Shown: piece by piece, positions 13,147-26,800 of the stretch | How the letters are laid out: the number at the start of each line of letters is the position of its first letter | How positions within the stretch are numbered: position 1 is the first letter of the stretch | Assembly: GCA_039000515.1 (NCBI GenBank) | Contig: JBCFYV010002255.1 | Coordinates: forward strand, 20,053,921-20,117,920 | From: Timema cristinae | Taxonomy: Eukaryota > Arthropoda > Insecta > Phasmatodea > Timematidae | Direction of reading: 5' to 3' | DNA length: 64,000 bases | Notes under the pieces: generated by a model | What the model was told of the DNA's origin: nothing | The model's input: the letters and a program-made list of their open reading frames with translations, nothing else | Database searches by the model: none | Position numbers and translations under genes: made by a program

Positions 13147-13952
13147 CCGTGGATTCCTGTTAATTGAGCCTCATAGAGACTAGATTCCTTTGGCTTCATT
13201 AAGCATATTTTAATAATTGAGCTGAAAAAAAATTCTAACAGAGGAAAAATGGTATGAATGAAATAAAAGGGATGTGAAATTTAACAAAAGCACACTTTAT
13301 TTAATTTATTTTGGTACAAGCATTATTCAAGAATAATTAAAGTGAAAGGAAAAATATAATGTAAATATTTAAAATTAATATAAATCAAATAATAACTGTG
13401 TCAATCAAAGGTTACACATTAATAAGGATTATTACTTTGAGAAAACTATCAAGTGTATGTTCTATTTATGGATTGCAGTTGAACAAAATTGGCATAGGAC
13501 TGCCTTCATTGTCTTCCTGCATGAAATAGCATCTAAATTCAGCAATTATTTCTTGGAATTCTGGTTAGTCATGCATTTCGGCATATCATTGTTATCATTT
13601 TCTTGGTTTTCTGGTGTCGAAGTGTTTTGCCGAAATTTGTTCGTAATAATTTTCTTCATCTTGGCATTGAAGGTGATTGTCAAGCCGATTAATACCATGG
13701 CATAAAACACTCACAATAAAACCACCCTACAGCATAACTTCACAATAACTGACTTGGCTGCTACCAGATGATCATTATGTTATAAGCATGTGTGCCATTC
13801 ACACACAGTTTGTGTCTCAATAACAACCTCACTGCCCCAACTAAGTGGGAAAAATTCAGGTTAAGTACTTCTTTTGTTTCTGTTCTTAGAATTGTGTCCC
13901 AAATAAAAAGCCTCCCGATTAACCGGTGCCCCAATTAACCAGAATCCACAAC
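13147..13952. mobile_element. Candidate DNA transposon remnant with inverted ends
   Basis: The left end GTGGATTCCTGTTAATTG is matched, inverted, by CAATTAACCAGAATCCAC at the right end (~13932-13949). Second imperfect inverted motifs lie just inside (CCGATTAACCGGTG on the right). The style resembles pogo/Tigger ends. A TA precedes the left end but no clean TA follows the right end. I could not recognise transposase; the 82-codon open frame inside is not convincing. Confidence 0.45.
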
Positions 13953-14864
13953 ACAAAGTATGGTTAAGTTCATGATTTTATTGGTGTATAGGCACATATG
14001 AATTGTTCACGATTTTGTAAGCAATTGAAAACATTAGTTTTAACATAAGTATTAGTTTATGATAACCATATTGGGTTCTCACCTCAACTTTATTTAAAAT
14101 AATTAATGAAGTGCATTGTTTATTGTATTTTGTTTTGAGAAAATTGATAATTAAGGTTGAAAATTTGTTTTTAACGAAACAGCTATAGTTTTTTTTTATC
14201 GTTTCCTCCTATTTTGGTTTGAAATATAAATAGATAATTTATTTTAAAATTTAAAGCTTTTATTATATTATAGACAAAAATCCTTCAGCAATTGTTTACT
14301 CAAAAATATATTAATTAAGTAAGGCACTTAGTATGTTTTGTGTAAATAATGAAGAGAAAAATCGTATTAAATAATTATATTTAGTTTTGAAATATATACG
14401 TGAACTGAAACATGGGGGACAGAAAAAAAAAGAAACCTAAAAAAAGAACAACCCTGGTGTCATAAATATGGCGAACGTTAACAAAACATGCATGTTTAGC
14501 ACTAAAGTACTAGGTAGAGCATTATGTATCCATATAGTAAAACTTGATAAAAATTAGATAAATTAATTTAATTTAAAATGTGATTGAATTTGGACACAAT
14601 TTACATAAATTTAAAAATACTTTATTTATGTGTAAATGCTTGCTAATGGCAGATATAATCGATTCCTCCTGAGCATTGATTGTATTGAGAAAGAAAGCAC
14701 AGTTGGGGGAAAACTGCTTATATATAAAGCAGTAAAATAAAAATGTAGATAGTATTTTAGGGTTAATACACAGGTGCAAGGGAATCTGCAATGCAAATAA
14801 TAGTTTGTGAAGTGTTCATAAATGCATTTTTTAATATTAACTCTTTAAATAATCAATTAATTAA
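13953..14864. other. No gene recognised
   Basis: AT-rich sequence. A 72-codon open frame on the minus strand has no recognisable features. Confidence 0.4.
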
Positions 14865-15185
14865 ATCAATAAAAGCTAACTCTGAAATTGATTAATGTGA
14901 GTCAAATACAGTTATTAAAAACATATTATGGAGTGAATTATATCAATAAAATCCAAAAGGTAGCTGTGAAATTTGATTAATTTAAGTGTTTAAATAGCCT
15001 GCATATTATGGATTGAATTTAAATCAATAAAATTTAACTTAAAATTGATAAGTGTGAATCAAATATGATTATTAAATAGACAACATATTACTGATTGAAA
15101 TTTAAATCAATTTGAAGTAGCTGTGAAATTGATCAATTTTTGTCGAATACAGTTATTATATACATGCCATGCAGTGGTTCTATGC
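14865..15185. repeat. Diverged ~80-bp tandem array, about four units
   Basis: Units begin with ATCAAT at 14865, 14942, 15023 and 15106 (spacings 77, 81 and 83). Each carries a version of AAATTGATNAATNTGAGTC, a TTATTA segment, CATATTATGGATTGAAT and the next ATCAAT. The units differ at many positions, so this is an old array. The short motif ATTGAT/ATCAAT recurs in both orientations inside each unit. Confidence 0.65.
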
Positions 15186-15365
15186 TAGCATAATATGAGA
15201 GTTGTTTACCAGTTATTGCAAACTTATAGAGGAAAAACAACATGTGATATTAGTTTCTATTTACAGCTCCCATTCACACAACTATTTGATGTAATCAATT
15301 GGTCATGATTTAATCCTTTTGGCTCATATAAAAACATACATACACCAGTTTATGACCACTTAAAT

Positions 15366-15620
15366 GTGGTCTAGTGGTCAGAAGTTCTGGTTACAGATCC
15401 AGAGGTTTCAGGTTTGATCCTTGGCACTTCCAGATTTTTTTGTGAAGTTATGAGTCTGGAGTGAGCTCAAACTCAATCTCGTGGGGACAATCGGGGAACT
15501 GCTTGGATAAAGAAGTAGTGGCTCCAGTCTAGAAAACTGAGATTAATGTCTAATGGGTTGTTGTACTGACCACATGACACCCTCTAGGCACAAATGATTG
15601 CATTATTTTTACTAACATGC
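15366..15620 (+). mobile_element. tRNA-headed SINE of another type (SINE-C)
   Basis: The head has an A-box-like TGGTCTAGTGGTCAGAAGTT and a B-box-like GGTTTGATCC separated by about 40 bases, as expected for an internal RNA polymerase III promoter. The body (TGAGTCTGGAGTGAGCTCAA…GGGACAATCGGGGAACTGC) is unlike SINE-A or SINE-B. It occurs once in this window, so the 3' boundary is approximate. Confidence 0.55.
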
Positions 15621-16562
15621 GTTAGCCGCTATTGTATACTATATCAACAATACTTAATAGTCCTATAGTTAAACTTCCCTAACTTGGATTGCCAAGGAAA
15701 ATAAGAAAACAAAATTTAAATTGGTGAAAATTTTATCCAAAGTTAATTGTATTTAATTTATATTTTGAAAGTTGTAGCATAAAGTAGCACAGAAGCTTAG
15801 CAAAAATTTAAAGAAATTCTTTTCCAAGAAAGAACTTGAGCTTTGATGGGAACTTCAACTTATGGAAGTTTAGTTAGGAAGTTAAGACTATTAATTCACA
15901 TTACACCCTCATGATAGCAATAGCATAATCGTTATAATTTTATTTCACTGAACCATTTTAAATGATAATAAACATTTCAATATTATAATTTGAAATATAT
16001 AAATAATAATATAATAATAAAAAAGCGCTTGTTTCTGTAAATAAGGCTGACTGCATTTATAAGAGACAATGGTTTGATCCCAAGTGATGCATAATATTTA
16101 ACTAAGTAAATGTTTTCATTATATACAGATGATTAAATTCCTAGCAGTGGGAAAGGGTGTTTGATCCTAAGTGTAATTTCTCAGTTTAGTTTGTGAGTTT
16201 GTTTGAAACGTTGTTCTGAAAACGTATTATAAATACGTTAATAAAAACAAATTAGATGTTTTAAAAGGTGTTAGAACTCCTTTTTATAATGTATGTAGTT
16301 TAAATCCTGGCTGGTGCCAAGTAGAGGCGGGCAAGATAAGATAAGAGTTTAAAGTTTCAAAACAATAAATATGGATGGTTTAAAGTTCTCAAGACTGAAT
16401 GTTTTAAAGTTCGGTTCCTAATAGTATAGATGTGATTTGGAGGTCATAATGCTCTTAAGGCCTATAACCGGCGATACAAATGTAAATGTTTGAAGAGAAA
16501 GATTTTTAATAATAAAACTAAATAAAAATAAAATATTGATGATGATAAAAGCTAATTATATA
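15621..16562. other. No gene recognised
   Basis: AT-rich stretch without recognisable coding or repeat structure. Confidence 0.4.
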
Positions 16563-16790
16563 TAGCACCATGTCTTACTACCTTTTCAGGCTAAACAAAT
16601 ATTTACTAATTAGGTTAATGAGTTAGGGATGAGGAAGGTTGACTTTAGAAGACATGTAACTGCAATCTTGTGGAGGAAGAGTAGAAAACCAACACTACAC
16701 CCAACTGAGATTCAAACCCCGATCAGCCTATTATCGGCAGTCTAGTATAACATCTAGGTGACACCTTAGATCATATGGCCACAAAGCAGG
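16563..16790 (-). mobile_element. SINE-B' copy (older head variant)
   Basis: It begins at the left with TAGCACCATGTCTTACTACC, the reverse complement of the shared 3' tail, and keeps the SINE-B body. Its tRNA-like head reads GTGGCCATATGATCTAAGGTG on the minus strand, different from the GGCGTAGTTGGC head of the recent copies. Divergence is high and no target duplication is seen. Confidence 0.72.
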
Positions 16791-17840
16791 TAATAGTTTA
16801 AAAAAGAATTTTTTTAAAATAAATTTTAGATGAATCATAGTAATTGTGAGTGAGCTTTTCAAGGATTTCCAACTTCCTCTAGCCCTGATTTAGTGACAAA
16901 CTAACCAAGTTGCAGCCCTCTTCCTACTCAACGTCAGTGAACTCAGAGTAGGGCTAGAGAATCCCCTAAGGGACAGTGTTAATCCAATCAGTGCGTGAGA
17001 GAAGACCACAAGTCTAAGCAGAAGGGAATTCGACATTGCGAGAACATCGAGAAACCAAGATAATCGAATATAAATCCTCTTAGCTTTATGGATTTCTGTA
17101 CATCTATTTTATGTGGTCAGTCAATATAGCCTGGGGAGAGGTAAGTCCTTGGGAAATATTGGGGATAGTCTGATTACAAATAAACTTGTGTCATTCTTAT
17201 AAAAATTTTGCAATTAGGTTACTATTGTATAACATAATTGGATACAACCAGACATTGAATCTATATACAAACAATATAATAAGGTACTATGGTAAGTTTT
17301 TTACTTCAAATTCTAGTTTGTTTGTTTCCATTCTAATTAAAAAAAAAGTTATTTAGCTAATAAATCCAAATTATTATTTTATGGATTACCACAGTTCTCA
17401 TTGTGTCCAGCATAAATTAAGTTGAAAATTCCTTGAATTTCCAAAATTTTCTAATAGACAATATCAATTTTTGTTCCCAAGCAGGTATCCTGCCAGCAAA
17501 AACACAGTTTTCATTTACAAGTATAAATAGAATCTCGATTATCCGACCATTCATTATCTGACATATATAACATGCTTTTGGCATGAACTCACCATAAGGT
17601 AGAGAAGCAAACTATAAAACAAACTTCAATAGCTATTTTCCTAAACAGTGACGTTTGCATTTTGCATACTACAGTAAAGAATTAAAGTTGTATTTAATCA
17701 ATTTAAAATCCATTTCTCTTTTAACACAAATAAAATGATTGTTTTGTAAATTTATTGCAATATTTATAATATGATTAATACTATTCTAATTATTAGTGTT
17801 TGAGAGTAACTTGTAGTAAAAATATGAATCACTTGAGCAG
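16791..17840. other. No gene recognised; possible pogo-like end fragment
   Basis: A moderately GC-rich block lies at about 16860-17060 without a convincing frame. The motif AATCTCGATTATCCGACC near 17531 resembles a pogo/Tigger terminus, but I could not find its partner. Confidence 0.35.
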
Positions 17841-18108
17841 TGGCGTAATTAGCATGAGGCAGGTGGGGCACATGTCCTGGGAGTCAAATTCACTAGCAAT
17901 ATTGGCAACAATATAAGTTTCATTCTTTTAAACAATAAAAGTTTATTTTGTTTTCATAGTTGGTATCTGGTTTTATATAAAAAGTAACCTGTTTGAGTAC
18001 TAATACATGAACTCAGCCACATTACAAAATAAACAGTTTTAAAGAGGTGACAGTTTTTTATTTGCCCTGGGTGCCGTCAATCTATATCAATTTTAGCTAT
18101 GCATATGC
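17841..18108. mobile_element. Small DNA transposon remnant with CAGTGGCGTA-type end
   Basis: The left end reads CAGTGGCGTAATTAGC followed by a GGGGCA…CCTGGG segment. The right side carries the inverted counterpart (CCCTGGGTGCCGTCAA, then TTTTAGCTATGC). Such CAGTGGCGTA ends are common in non-autonomous cut-and-paste elements of insects. Right-end decay and lack of a visible duplication keep this tentative. Confidence 0.45.
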
Positions 18109-18239
18109 ACTCAACCTCAATAGGATTCAAAACAAAGTATTACAAAGATAAGAACTAAGACAAAGATTTGAATTAAAAGAAAATTGTTTATTAAAAAGTT
18201 CAATGTGTTTATTGACTCTAAGTGTAGTGAAGTTATGTT

Positions 18240-18960
18240 TTAGCTTGACCGTTTGGCGTTTGGTCTGTCCGTATCTTTGTTCTGCAATAAATGTTGAAGG
18301 CATGGACCAATTTGACTGAAAGTTGGCGGGGAGATTCTTTTAACCTAGTCGAGCAAGCTATGCACATCATTTTTCAATCTGGGTTTTCCATTTAAAGATG
18401 GCGGCCACCAAAAAAAATCTGTCTCTCTGTTCCACAATAACTGCCAAATGTGTAGACCAATTTTAATGAAATTTGGCAGGGAGATTATTTGAATCTAGGG
18501 CAAGCAAAACATGCACATCGTTTTTCGTTCTGGATTTTCCATTTAAAGATGGCGGCCCCTCAAAAATCTGTTTCTCTGCTCCCTATAACTGCCAAATGTA
18601 TGGAACAATTTTAATAAAATTTGGCAAGGAGATTATTTGAATCCAGGCAGAACAACGTATGTACATAGTTTTACAATCTGGTTATGTGTTTTAATACATC
18701 AACACTTAAATGGTTTTTCATTTAATAGCTCATCTCAAGTGATTTGAATTTAAAATCATAAGCAATTGATTGAGTATCTACAGTGTATTTTTTTCAAATG
18801 TTGACATTTATTACGAGATGACCGATTAGACAGTGTGAATAAAGTATACTTGTCTTCTGTATAACTTGATCACAAAAAAAAAAAAAAAAAAAAAATCAAC
18901 TTGAAACCCCAGGAGAAATCTTTTGTTTAGCATTATCCACATGTCAAATTATAAAGTTAT
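18240..18960 (+). repeat. Dispersed repeat family G, copy 1, with a triplicated ~130-bp segment
   Basis: The copy at 54240-54690 has the same order of segments: a CTTGACCGTTTGGC start, ACCAATTTTAATGAAATTTGG, TCTCAAGTGATTT and a TTCTGT.TAACTTGATCAC segment. Here the TCTGT…ACCAATTTTAATGAAATTTGGCAGGGAGATT…AAAGATGGCGGC part occurs three times (about 18250-18410, 18412-18560, 18565-18690), against once in the other copy. An A22 tract follows at 18874-18895. It is probably a non-autonomous transposon of unassigned class. Confidence 0.7.
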
Positions 18961-19173
18961 AAAAGTTTTTCAAACATTCTAAAACTAACCTTTACAAGGA
19001 CACATTTGATTTAATAAGAACCTAATTATTGTTTCATCATGTTATACTATGTTTGTAATTTAACAAGGGTTCTATAACTTATATGTACATGTTTATGATT
19101 TTTCAATATTCTATATTACTGTATTGCCCTTTAATTATTTTTTATTGGATTTTAATTATTATATAACCATTTA

Positions 19174-19500
19174 GAGTGGAACCTTGTTCATCCAGCCCTC
19201 AATGATCCAGATTTCTAGAATATATGTACTGAAATTCTGAAATTTCGCATTTTTTTAAAACACATTTTTATGAGACTTATGACCGTGAAATGTCTGCATG
19301 AGTGCACTGCTTATTTATGAGTGAATAGTGGTTATAACATAACTCAAGTATTTTATAATTTGTTATTGTGAAAATAATTGGTAAGATGTAGTAAATATAT
19401 ATTGTTTAATGCGTTTTTCCTACAATTTCCTAACTATCAAGATTTTTGTTAATCCAGATGGCACCCGATCCCAGCTAGGCCGGATAAAAGAGTTCCATTG
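19174..19500. mobile_element. pogo/Tigger-like MITE flanked by TA
   Basis: The left end GAGTGGAACCTTGTTCATCC and the right end, whose reverse complement is CAATGGAACTCTTTTATCCG, form imperfect inverted repeats. TA lies at 19172-19173 and 19501-19502, the duplication typical of Tc1/mariner/pogo elements. At 327 bp it is too short to encode transposase. Confidence 0.65.
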
Positions 19501-19502
19501 TA

Positions 19503-22380
19503 TCAACAATTTTTTATTTTAATCAATTTATTTTAATACTATCATTTGATTGATTTCTCATAATATTATAATAATTGCTTCTTATTAAACTTTCAAAATG
19601 TGTTTCAATAATGAGTATTATAAGACAGGGTCATAGTGTGATCCGTCAAGGTAGGTCTGTTATTTTTCAGGCTAGATGTAGTGTACGTAACATTTTTTGA
19701 ATGGCGTGAGCGAGGTCTACTGTTTATAAAACTACTAGTGCTCTGAAAATTTCATCTCAGAGCCGTTCTTACAATTTGAAAGTTACTTATACTAATGTTA
19801 TACTTGATATGAAATGAGGTTGAGTTCTATAATAGATCAGGATGAACCTCAAGTGACACTTACAGGAATTAAATTTGTAATTAGATTTAAAATTATATTT
19901 TACCATAGAAAACTGTCAATATTTTTACATTAATACCATAATAGTAAGACAAAGGCAGAAATAAACATAAGAAAATTAGAACAAGGAAGTAAATAAAGTG
20001 TTTCGATATCTGCATGAAAGGGCACAGTAAATGAATCAAGACAGTAACTCGATTACTTTTGACTTTTTGAAGACTAAGCTACAAGAACTTAATAAGGTTA
20101 ATTCTAACAGCGAGAGTTTGAGGAGGGAACTTTCGACTCGATAATTTGGAAACTATAGCTAAGCTCTGATAAGTTGAGAATGAATGTAAGACAAGTGTTT
20201 CTGGCTGAAACTGTACTTGTACATTTTCTTCACCATAGCTATCACTTACCAATCACAAACATTTCTAAGGTTAAAAAGTGATATGTGAATGTGTGCACAA
20301 CGGAATTGTGCGTATTAGTATGATATTAAACTAAATAACAATTTGCAAGCACAGAAATACAGCGGATTATGGACCAGAACACTGATGAAAGTAAAAGTAT
20401 ATTCTTAATTTAGCTTGCAAATTCATGAGCTATGCATAATTTAGTTATTTTAATTTCAAAAATAAGTAGTATTAATATATTTAATGTCAAATATAAGGAA
20501 TTAAATGGAGACAATTAAAAAAAACGTGTGAACCAAAAAACTTATATTAAAAGACTGAACGATGAAAGAAATATTATCGCATGGGGGTATGAAAGAGCGT
20601 AGCAAGCAACAAAATTTGGAAACATGGTTATAATTTAAACCCGAAAAAGGACAGTGACAAAACTCAAACAAAGTGGCGAAAGCTGAGGTATTGCAGTACA
20701 ATATCATCAAGACGATCCTCGGCTGGCTAAAATGTAAAAGCTACCAGTGCATAACTATACTCATTTTTTGGGGTCCGAGGGGTGGGGGTGATAAGAAGAA
20801 TAGGTTGCCTTAACTGCGGTGGCTTGTGGTGAAATCCTCCAACAGACCAAATAATTGTGATAATAGGTGTTATAAAATCTACATGACTTTGATAAGCTAC
20901 TATTCTAGGACTCTAGGTATTGAGGTGGCTTAGAAAAAATACATGGTTAAGTTCTCTTTGGGAAAGTCTGGAACCCAATACTCCCTTTTCCCCCTCGATA
21001 TACCACTATATGCCCCAATGATGTATAGTAAGGTGAATTATTGCACCAGAACAATAGTGAACAAAAAGGAACAATCTACAAGTATGGTCTCATCAAGTTA
21101 TGACTCAACTGTACAAGCCACCGCTGAGATAAACCAATAATAGATGCAAAATATCTTAAAGCATTCTATTTCTCTAACTTGAAAACAGTGAGTGATGTAA
21201 ATAAGCATAATGTATTGTTGACAAAATGGATCAAAGTAAATCAAATGTAAGTATACAACTGAAATGAGCACTAATGAGCACATGGGAGAAAACAAATAAA
21301 TAAAGAAGTTGGTAAAATATAAAGAATTTATCTAAAATGGTCCGTAAAAAATAATTTCATCCAACAGCTGTGAAGGTGTCGGTTTTAAACATAGAAATTC
21401 AGACATATTTTGAAATTTTATCAGTTGAGAACAGTTTTGAAGCCAAAAGCCCTTTTCATATATTGTAGTATTAATTTTGTTTAGGAATGTCAATAGTAAG
21501 AGAAAGATTGGATTCCTGAAGGTTTACTTTCTCCCCTACTAGTTTGAACTAAAAAAAACGAAAATTAGAAAGAATTAATGAAAAGTGAAGATTATATTGA
21601 GTAATAAATTACATATAATATTAGTTAGGAATTATTGTAATCAATGCTACATACTATGTAAGTATTCATATAAGGTCTTGTTAGACTGGTTACAGCTGGA
21701 TATTTCTGTGGTCTGTCACTTCATGAATCGTGTGACATGGACATGAATATTTAAGAACCTCAAGATATGTTTGTATGACAATGTTAAAGGTATGACTGAG
21801 TGCTCTTCATTGTCCACAATTGAATCCTTTATACGTAACCTGACTTGAATAAAAAAAAAAAGAACACAGCAAATATAAAAAACTGTTAAAAATTAAGTTT
21901 CAAAATATTTCTACCTAAGAAACTGAAAACTTCAAGCCATGTCTGTTGTAACAAGTTTAGAGGTAAGTGAGTTAATGAGTCAGTAAAATAATAAAATAAA
22001 CACAAGGCAAAGAGGTGGGAAGTGAACGTCAAATTACATCAAAAGATGGAAAAACCTAGGGCCTTTGCGTGACAAAATTCAATTATATGACGCAAACCGT
22101 GTCAAACACCAATTACTAAGGGGAGTGGTTGGTGAACTTAAAAAAAATTCAATCATACGATGTGGGACGCATCAAACACCAATCAATAGGTGAAGTGGTT
22201 AGCGAAGAGAGGCGCTAAAATTACTTAATTTTGTTTTGAGGCGACGTTTAGGGCCTACTAAAAGGAGCATTTTAATAGATCATACTTTTTTATACCCCTT
22301 TTACTCCATACTTTATAAACTTCGAATTAAAAACTATACTCATACCGGTGGGTACACAGACTAAACGTCAAGCTCATCTA
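19503..22380. other. No gene recognised; one short tandem duplication
   Basis: AT-rich sequence. Two ~70-bp units at 22074-22143 and 22144-22213 share ATTCAAT.ATA.GA and TCAAACACCAAT motifs. Open frames of 65-69 codons (20501-20710, 20943-21140) show no recognisable features. Confidence 0.45.
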
Positions 22381-22572
22381 CTCTAGTTTGCCAGTGAGTG
22401 AAAGGTCAGAGTTTGAATCCCTGCTATTTGTACTGGGTTTATTTTTCAAAATGGTTTCCCACGCTCACTTTCCTTTTACTCAAATGGATATATATACATT
22501 TTCTAAATTCTGACCTCATCTCTAACCCATTAGTTTAATCGAATGTGGTTAGCCCATACAGATATAAAGGCA
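22381..22572 (+). mobile_element. Decayed SINE-B' fragment
   Basis: A B-box-like GAGTTTGAATCC is followed by the SINE-B body landmarks GGTTTCCCACGCTCACTTTCC and a diverged 3' part ending near TTAGCCCATACAGATATAAAGGC. The head and tail are poorly kept. Confidence 0.5.
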
Positions 22573-23316
22573 TAAACAAACAAAAATTGATCTATGAGCA
22601 AACTTAGTTATAAATATAATTTCTGAAACTTGGCACTATACTTGGCATATGCTAATGCTGTGATAACCCAATTTTCAAGAATTGAGTAAATGTTGGTTTT
22701 TGGCCGGTAGAGAAGCAAAATTAATCAATTCACTGACAGTGTCACATCATACTCTAAAAAATACACTTATATAAGTTCTAGTGTTCTATCATGAACAAGA
22801 TGACCAATAAATAACAAATCTGTTAGTTATTTTAAGTTGAAATAAATAATGAAGTATATAAAAATTTTAATCGAATCAAATCAATTTTACTAATTGTGAG
22901 GGGTATAGAATTTTACTAATTGTTTCATATATTCAACTAATGGGTTCTACATCTTCATTAAATATAAGAGACTTAGTTCCACCAATATTCATTGTTTGCC
23001 CAGCCATCTGGTAATCAATTTTAGAGGGCGCCTCGATAAACAATATGACAACACCACTATTGATTAATATTATATGTACTATTGAGGCATGTATGGGATG
23101 GCTATTAGCAATACAACCCAAGGTAACAAGAGATAATAGGTAAATAAATAAGTTCCAATGTATATACAGTCAGAATCAAATTACCCATATTGGAAATTGG
23201 AATAGAGGCCAAAACACTATTGGTATTTCAGATAAGATAATTAATGTATACATATTAATATTGGATTCATAAGACAAATATTTATTATCGATAAATTGTT
23301 TTAGAGAAAGTTTAGT
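22573..23316. other. No gene recognised
   Basis: AT-rich sequence with nothing recognisable. Confidence 0.4.
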
Positions 23317-23890
23317 TTAACAACGGTGCCAACTTGGTGATTTCAAAGTTATTTTGCAAAGTGCATTGTATCTTAACTTGACTAGCCTAAGTACATTTTA
23401 AGCACTAATACCCAATGTAAAAACTATAAAGGAAAGGAAGAAATTAAGTAGTTCACCCTAAGAGAACTTGTTTATTTGCTGAAAACACTTCACCTCTTTC
23501 ACTGATTGACATAAACATTATCTACACTCTACAGTAGACAATTCATGTCTGGATAGCATTGGTTTGTAATCCAATATAATTATCTCTTTTATTTTTTCCT
23601 ATTATAGATAAACATAATACCATAACCTTTTTAATATAAATCCTGACAGAAGGAAACCTATTGACCAATTTCTTAAATAAACCAAATAGCCTGAGTTGTT
23701 GATGGTAAAAAAAATAGTTTACAAAAGAAGTTACTTCAAGATCAAAAATATCATTTGTGAAACTGTAAGACTATTTTTAGAGATGCTTAAAATTTTATGA
23801 TTTTTATTTCAATGTTATATCTTTAAAAGTGACCCAATAAAATGTAAGTACATTAACATGGGAAATCCTATCTTGATTTGCCATTGCATC
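23317..23890 (+). repeat. Dispersed repeat family F, copy 1
   Basis: This block aligns in order with 49842-50135 and 63378-63920. Shared landmarks are AACNACGGTGCCAACTTGG…ATTTCAAAG.TATTTTG, AAGTAGTTCACCCTAAGAGAAC, TTTCCTATTATAGATA, GACCAATTTCTT, and TTCAATGTTATATCTTTAAAA followed by ACATGGGAAATCCTATC. No protein signature or terminal repeats were recognised, so its class is unknown. Confidence 0.7.
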
Positions 23891-26800
23891 AAAGAAGACA
23901 ACACCATTAAGTTAAGTAATTAAGTTACAACCTTATTGTAAAGCAACAAATTGTCAAACATATTAAATGCTTAGATTAGAAACTCTATACCAATGAAACA
24001 CAAAATAATAAAGTTTGTACAATGATTTACTAAGTTGTATTAAGCTCTTATGATGGTTGCAAAACATAAATCCAGTTGTCAAGGTGGGATGTAAGATAAC
24101 AAAAGTTGAGTTGCGTGTTTTACCAGTGTTCATTACAAAAAACCTTTTTTTCTTCAAATAAATAAATAATTGCCTCAGTATATTAGTTTAGATATCTACA
24201 CATAGATTTAGCCTTAATATTACTCTTATTTGCCAACAAACCTTAGAGAGTGTTAAAATTAAGATAAATAAACCGAGGAAAAGAGGAAAGCAAAAGTATT
24301 GTTTTTTTTACCTGTATAAGTGCATTTGGCCTGAGGAACTCGTCACAATAAAGAAACTACTTGACACAATCAGACAGAAGAGGAACGTGGAAGGAAGAGG
24401 TGAGGGAAGGTATAAGGTTTGAGAAGAGAATTAGAGCAAAATGAAAAGAGAAGCTATCATATGAGAAAGAGAGCCCTCGAGAAAGTAATGAAAGGACATA
24501 ATAGTACAAGCTTTGAACCAATCAAAAATACTTTTATCTTTCCCTGTGCTGTTGGATAAATTGCACCTCAATCACACCTAGGACATTCTGGTCTGATAAA
24601 GAAGAGACCTTTTGAGAAAAAGAGTAGTAATAAATGTGTCAGACAACATGGAGACCTCACCAATGAAAATACTTATTTTTGGGAAGGGAGGGCAGGGTAA
24701 AGGAGGAGGGGGGAAGAACACGTATTATTATTATTTCTGTACTTAAAGCTCGATCTTAATCATGTACTCTATATATTCAACACATCTTCTGTGCTCTAAT
24801 TTATGGCTGTACATATTTTTATATTTTGCTTTTATTAAAATTATTTACGACCTTACGGGGAGGTTGGGGGAAAGGGGTAGTTTCCAGTACCCTCCACTCT
24901 ACATCTCGAATGCTTGACTAAAGCAGAATATATTTTATCGTGTTTGTAAATGCATGGCCTAAATTGGAAGGCAAGTTTGTGTAATATTGTTTGTTATGAG
25001 TTGTGAATGATAAAACGAGTGTTGCAGGTTGTTTTGATTATTCTATAAACAAATAAACTAGAGGCGCTGACCCCGAAGGTGTTGTCAGCATTTCTTAGTG
25101 AGAAACTAGGCAAGGGCCGGATAAAATATAGGGGAACTAGCCATCATGGCTGACTAATCAACACCGAAGTCTAGGGGTCACTCTGCCCAATTCGGGACTA
25201 CACGGGCCAGGACGTCGGTTCATCAGTATTTATCTTGAGGGCTGCTGCTCGAGCCCAGGGTACCGGGGTCAGAACCATGTAGAGATTACCTAGTAGTCAG
25301 ACAGGCCATGGGGAATTCCTCGTTCTGTCACAAGCTTCTGAGTATTGTCTAAGTTCTTTCATTCTAATATCACTACCAACATCCATTTGCAATAAACCTA
25401 TTTAAAACCCAAGTTTAACATCAATCAGGAACCCATACAAATATACCACATCACCTCCCCCTCATTGTCGGCCATTGCACATCCTGACATATTCTAAGGC
25501 CCATATGCAAGTAAAGAGAGGGGATGGTGACATATTATTGTTTATAACTAGCTTATAAACATGTTTTAATATCATATTTAGACCAATTTGGTAGTTGCAT
25601 GGTCTAAGGCAGGCATTATAAAATGTAACTCAATTATTTTCCTTATAGACATTGAGTGAATGCAATATTTTGATTTGTGATGCTTGGAATTTAGAATAGT
25701 TTGGAGAGTTCTGGCAGGTTTGGTTATTTTTACTAAATCTATATCTTCCCAAGATATCTCGACCTTCGGTTACACATATTTCAAAACTTAAACAAATGAC
25801 TTTGGCATAAGGTTTAAAGCACAACATTAACAACATTTTTTCAAATAAGTTAAAATTGTTGGTAAAAAATCTAGGGTTAGTCTTATTGTAATTATTAGGG
25901 TGCCTCTTTTCTTTTTGTCATTAATAAAATGCTAGCTTGGAATTCTTTTTAATTAATAACTTTTTCAAGGCACACTGTAAAAGGTGCTAAAATTGTAAAG
26001 GCACACCATCAGGTTTTTTTTTAAGATGAGGGATTTTATGATTAATAAAACTAGTATAATGATTGTGTTTAAAAGCTCAATACATAAAATTCTAATCATT
26101 GTGTTAGTTTTTAAAAAATGTAGATAAAAAACTGTGGAGGTACATCATATAAATTATATATTTCTCACCTCTAACCCATTATCGCAAATATTCAGATAGT
26201 TAGAATCGATAGTGAAACAAGCTGAACAAACAAACCATTTGTTATTTATAGAAACAATCAATATAATATATTAACTAGCTAGTAGTATATAGCTCAATAA
26301 CAGCAACACAATGTAACTTACGTCCAGAAGATTCATAAGGGAGGCTCGTCGAGCGGGTCAGTCTCGGTCATTGAGCCCAGGGCCGACCTAATGTTGGGAC
26401 TCAGTGTACCCCACGAGGAAGAGGCCTGAGTTATGGTCACACCCAGAGAGAAAATCCACATCTAGAAGAAAATAAAAATAGCTATAGTAGAACTTTGATA
26501 AGAAGAAACCTTAAGAATAAAAAATTTTTTTTTTTTTGTGGCCAAAGTTGATAATATTTAACTATATTATTATAAATGAATATCAACACAAAGGCTGGAA
26601 ATCATTGTAATTAAGGCACTATCCTTATGGACGAACCCCAGATAGCAAAGTAGTAGAGCAGTGGCATGCTAAGCCAAGTTTCAATTAATTTAAATAAATT
26701 ATTATTGTTATTTTATAGGTAGTGATAATTTAAACAGTGACAATATCAGATAACACGACTTGACTTGTGAATATGTTAAGTTAGAGCTGAGAGATTACTA

